64,000 nucleotides of DNA from positions 2,294,001 to 2,358,000 of the forward strand of contig NZ_CP092370.1 of assembly GCF_028473145.1 (NCBI RefSeq), written 5' to 3'. Every line of letters starts with the position of its first letter. Within the stretch, counting starts at the first letter, position 1. The DNA is from Flavobacterium sp. CBA20B-1. Its GTDB lineage: Bacteria > Bacteroidota > Bacteroidia > Flavobacteriales > Flavobacteriaceae. This document shows positions 61,925-64,000 of this stretch, one piece after another. Below the pieces are notes generated by a model that searched no databases, was not told where the DNA came from, and worked only from the letters and a program-made list of their open reading frames with translations. Made by a program: the position numbers and the translations under genes.

Positions 61925-62803
61925 TTATATTTTTGCTGCTAAAATTGTTTTCCAAGCCGATGTTACATCATTTTCACTTAAAAATTCTTTAGCTTTTTTA
62001 TAAATTAATTCGTTGTTTTTCTCGTTGCTCCAATTTTTTATTTGAACATGTTCTTTTAAAAATGCATCAATCTCACTTTCAGTAGGTAAAACCTCTACAT
62101 TTCCTAAAATTCCCAAATCATTTCCTGCAAATATACCACTTTTTTTGGCATCTTCGGGTATGGCATCAACGCCAATTCCTAAAGTGGTTAGTGGTTTTTC
62201 TACTTCGAACATTCCCGGTGTGGCACGTGTGTACCAATTGCCTCCCATGCGGGCAATTAAGTCGATTTTATGTTGATCGATTCCGCCTTTGCCATCTAAA
62301 ACAGCTTCCGAAATATGAATTTTCACAACTTCGCAAATAATCATGTTTCCGGCACCACCTTGATCACCCAACGCAATAATATCATTTACTTTACATTCTA
62401 ATTGTACCGGACTTTCGGCTACGCGAAACGGTTTCACCACATCTGAAGGCAGTTTTGTAAAGCCCGACTTTATAAATTCGTCCACCCCGTCGCCATATTC
62501 TGTAGAAGATAACGAAAGCTGCTGCACCATATCGTAATTTGCAATGTTTATAACCACTTCTTTAGTAGCTTCACAGTTTAAAAGAGTGTGTTTTACGGTA
62601 TTGTTTCGAACCCTACGCGCCGGTGAGAAAACCACAATCGGCGGATTAGAGCTAAAAATATTAAAAAAACTAAAAGGCGATAAATTGGGTGTTCCGTCTT
62701 CGCTTATCGTACTGGCAAAAGCAATAGGGCGAGGGCCGATAGCACCTTGCAAATATGCTTGAACTTGTACCGGCGTTAAATCGGTGGGATGAATGCTGAA
62801 CAT
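61925..62803 (-). CDS. Flavin reductase-like domain protein
   Basis: A 292-residue flavin-binding protein of the FMN split-barrel (flavin reductase-like) family. Marks are GPRPIAFASTISEDGTPNLSPFSFFN near the N-terminus and PIVVFSPARR, followed by NCEATKEVVINIANYDMVQQLS. The C-terminal about 80 residues extend beyond the usual 200-residue domain and end in a helical tail (YKKAKEFLSENDVTSAW) of unknown role. The family includes reductases and pyridoxamine-oxidase-like enzymes; the substrate is open. A TATATTTG promoter is at 62830-62823. Confidence 0.85.
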   Translation of the reverse strand: MFSIHPTDLTPVQVQAYLQGAIGPRPIAFASTISEDGTPNLSPFSFFNIFSSNPPIVVFSPARRVRNNTVKHTLLNCEATKEVVINIANYDMVQQLSLSSTEYGDGVDEFIKSGFTKLPSDVVKPFRVAESPVQLECKVNDIIALGDQGGAGNMIICEVVKIHISEAVLDGKGGIDQHKIDLIARMGGNWYTRATPGMFEVEKPLTTLGIGVDAIPEDAKKSGIFAGNDLGILGNVEVLPTESEIDAFLKEHVQIKNWSNEKNNELIYKKAKEFLSENDVTSAWKTILAAKI

Positions 62804-62822
62804 AACTTAAAATTGGTTTCAA

Positions 62823-62830
62823 CAAATATA
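62823..62830 (-). promoter_or_regulatory. -7 element TATATTTG of the flavin reductase operon
   Basis: Exact TAnnTTTG match on the minus strand, 19 bases before the ATG at 62803. Confidence 0.5.
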
Positions 62831-62928
62831 AGTATTGCATGGAAAATTTTTGGTTCATTTTTCAAAATATTATTAACAAAATAACGTTTTAAAATAGTAT
62901 CTTGCTTAGCATATTTCAAATTTTTTGC

Positions 62929-64000
62929 ATGTCTATACTTAAAAGAAGTTTGTACACCCGTTGGTTTCTCTTGATTTTTTCGCTGGGAATTTTAATTTTA
63001 ATTCTTTGGAATACGTATTTGCTTTTCCAGACATTTAAACATGAAGAACGTGTGAAAATGGAAATTTGGGCAGAAGCTAGTAAAAGTATGATTAACACAG
63101 ATAAAAATAGTGTTGATTTACCTTTGGCAGTTTTAAGTGGAAATACAACTATTCCTGCAATTCTTACTACAAAAACAGACAGTATTATTAGCCACTATAA
63201 CTTACCAGAAGAAGTTGAAGATGATTTGAAATTACAACATAAATTTTTAAATGATTTAAAAAAAGAAAACGCTCCTCTTGAAGTAAGATTTTTAGATGAA
63301 ATTCAATATGTTTATTACGGCAACTCATCATTAATCACCAAATTAAAATATTATCCTTTGGCTTTGGTGGCTATTTTGGTTTTGTTTGGTTTGCTGGTTT
63401 ACAGTTATTTTCGTACCAGTAGAATATCTTCTGAAAACAAGTTGTGGGCAGGTATGGCAAAAGAAACCGCACACCAAATCGGAACGCCGCTTTCTTCGTT
63501 AATGGGATGGATCGAAATCATGAAATTAGAAGAAATAGATGCGAATATTGTAGAGGAGGTGCAGAAAGATGTAAATCGTTTGCAGACAATTGCCGATCGT
63601 TTTTCAAAAATTGGATCCGAACCCAATTTGGAATTGTTGAATATTGTGACCGAAACAAAAAAATCATTTGATTATTTGCAATCGCGCAGTTCTAAACAAA
63701 TCGATTTTGACTTTGAAACCAATACCGATGTGGTAAACTTAATGCTGAACCCCACTTTGCACAGTTGGACAATTGAAAACCTTGTGAAAAACGCTATTGA
63801 TGCCATTAAAGGTAAAGGAAAAATTAAGGTTGAAATTAAAAATAGCGATGCTTTTATTCATATTTTAGTAACCGATACCGGTAAAGGAATTCCCAAAAGC
63901 CAATTCCGAAAAATATTTGAACCGGGTTTTTCTACCAAAAAGCGTGGTTGGGGATTGGGACTTTCGCTCACGCAACGCATTGTTGAAAAATATCACAAAG
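62929..64000 (+). CDS. Sensor histidine kinase, N-terminal 357 residues (cut by window end)
   Basis: An open frame from ATG 62929 runs off the end of the window. Layout: transmembrane helix at about 12-33, periplasmic sensor region of about 100 residues, a second helix at about 145-165, then the kinase core directly: H-box AKETAHQIGTPLSSLMGW with His182, N-box ENLVKNAIDAIKGKG, G1 VTDTGKGIP and G2 KKRGWGLGLSLTQRIV. No HAMP domain is visible between helix 2 and the H-box. Membrane-bound two-component sensor; the stimulus and the response regulator, probably downstream, are unknown. Confidence 0.92.
   Translation, partial: MSILKRSLYTRWFLLIFSLGILILILWNTYLLFQTFKHEERVKMEIWAEASKSMINTDKNSVDLPLAVLSGNTTIPAILTTKTDSIISHYNLPEEVEDDLKLQHKFLNDLKKENAPLEVRFLDEIQYVYYGNSSLITKLKYYPLALVAILVLFGLLVYSYFRTSRISSENKLWAGMAKETAHQIGTPLSSLMGWIEIMKLEEIDANIVEEVQKDVNRLQTIADRFSKIGSEPNLELLNIVTETKKSFDYLQSRSSKQIDFDFETNTDVVNLMLNPTLHSWTIENLVKNAIDAIKGKGKIKVEIKNSDAFIHILVTDTGKGIPKSQFRKIFEPGFSTKKRGWGLGLSLTQRIVEKYHK

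Overview
The window looks like chromosomal DNA from a low-GC member of the Flavobacteriaceae (Bacteroidetes), of a Flavobacterium/Myroides type. The evidence is: type IX secretion (T9SS) C-terminal sorting domains and SprB-like repeats in two giant secreted proteins; Bacteroidetes promoter elements (TAnnTTTG at -7) in front of many genes; a very long FtsZ tail; family-typical proteins (DUF5687-like permease, DUF3127, CarboxypepD_reg outer-membrane barrels); and a division/cell-wall (dcw) cluster in the usual flavobacterial order. No species name can be given from sequence reading alone.

Layout. 1-2.0 kb: short intergenic DNA with an interspersed repeat, then IS1182-family copy 1. 2.0-11.9 kb (minus strand except an AIM24-family gene, thiol peroxidase and a lipoprotein): a small membrane protein, a 2Fe-2S ferredoxin, an ABC ATPase/permease pair, a ferredoxin-NADP reductase-like flavoprotein, an Nfu scaffold and an Mrp/ApbC ATPase (an Fe-S and electron-transfer neighbourhood), thiol peroxidase, a queuosine-precursor transporter and DNA-3-methyladenine glycosylase (tag). 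11.9-13.7 kb: IS copy 2, about 99% identical to copy 1, same orientation, flanked by a CTTA duplication. 13.7-19.1 kb: an accessory stretch of secreted proteins and lipoproteins, a TonB-dependent-receptor-like barrel and a 36-residue membrane peptide. 19.2-22.0 kb: rplM-rpsI-rpsB-tsf. 22.3-38.1 kb: two giant T9SS adhesin-like genes around a DUF805 gene and polA. 38.3-41.3 kb: metallophosphoesterase, thioredoxin-like protein, engB and an alpha/beta hydrolase. 41.6-58.3 kb: the dcw operon mraZ-rsmH-ftsL-ftsI-murE-mraY-murD-ftsW-murG-[rhuM]-murC-ftsQ-ftsA-ftsZ. 58.3-64 kb: yqeY, tRNA-Arg(CCG), a candidate small RNA, DUF2891, aat, DUF3127, a flavin reductase and a histidine kinase cut by the window end.

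How genes work together. The dcw operon makes and exports lipid II (murE, mraY, murD, murG, murC) and builds the divisome (ftsL, ftsI, ftsW, ftsQ, ftsA, ftsZ). It starts from one strong promoter preceded by three 10-bp tandem repeats that look like MraZ operators. The ferredoxin, ferredoxin reductase, Nfu and Mrp genes suggest local Fe-S assembly and electron supply.

Most unusual observations. (1) A rhuM-family gene sits alone inside the essential dcw operon, between two 57-bp direct copies of the murG 3' end (56/57 identical), like a one-gene cassette that rebuilds the gene end it entered. (2) Degenerate pieces of a second tag gene, its 3' part near 9.6 kb and its 5' part near 14.7 kb, lie on either side of the intact tag segment. 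(3) Two lipoprotein genes 7 kb apart share an unusual upstream module with two inverted repeats. (4) A free-standing promoter-to-terminator unit at 58.99-59.08 kb could encode a small RNA.
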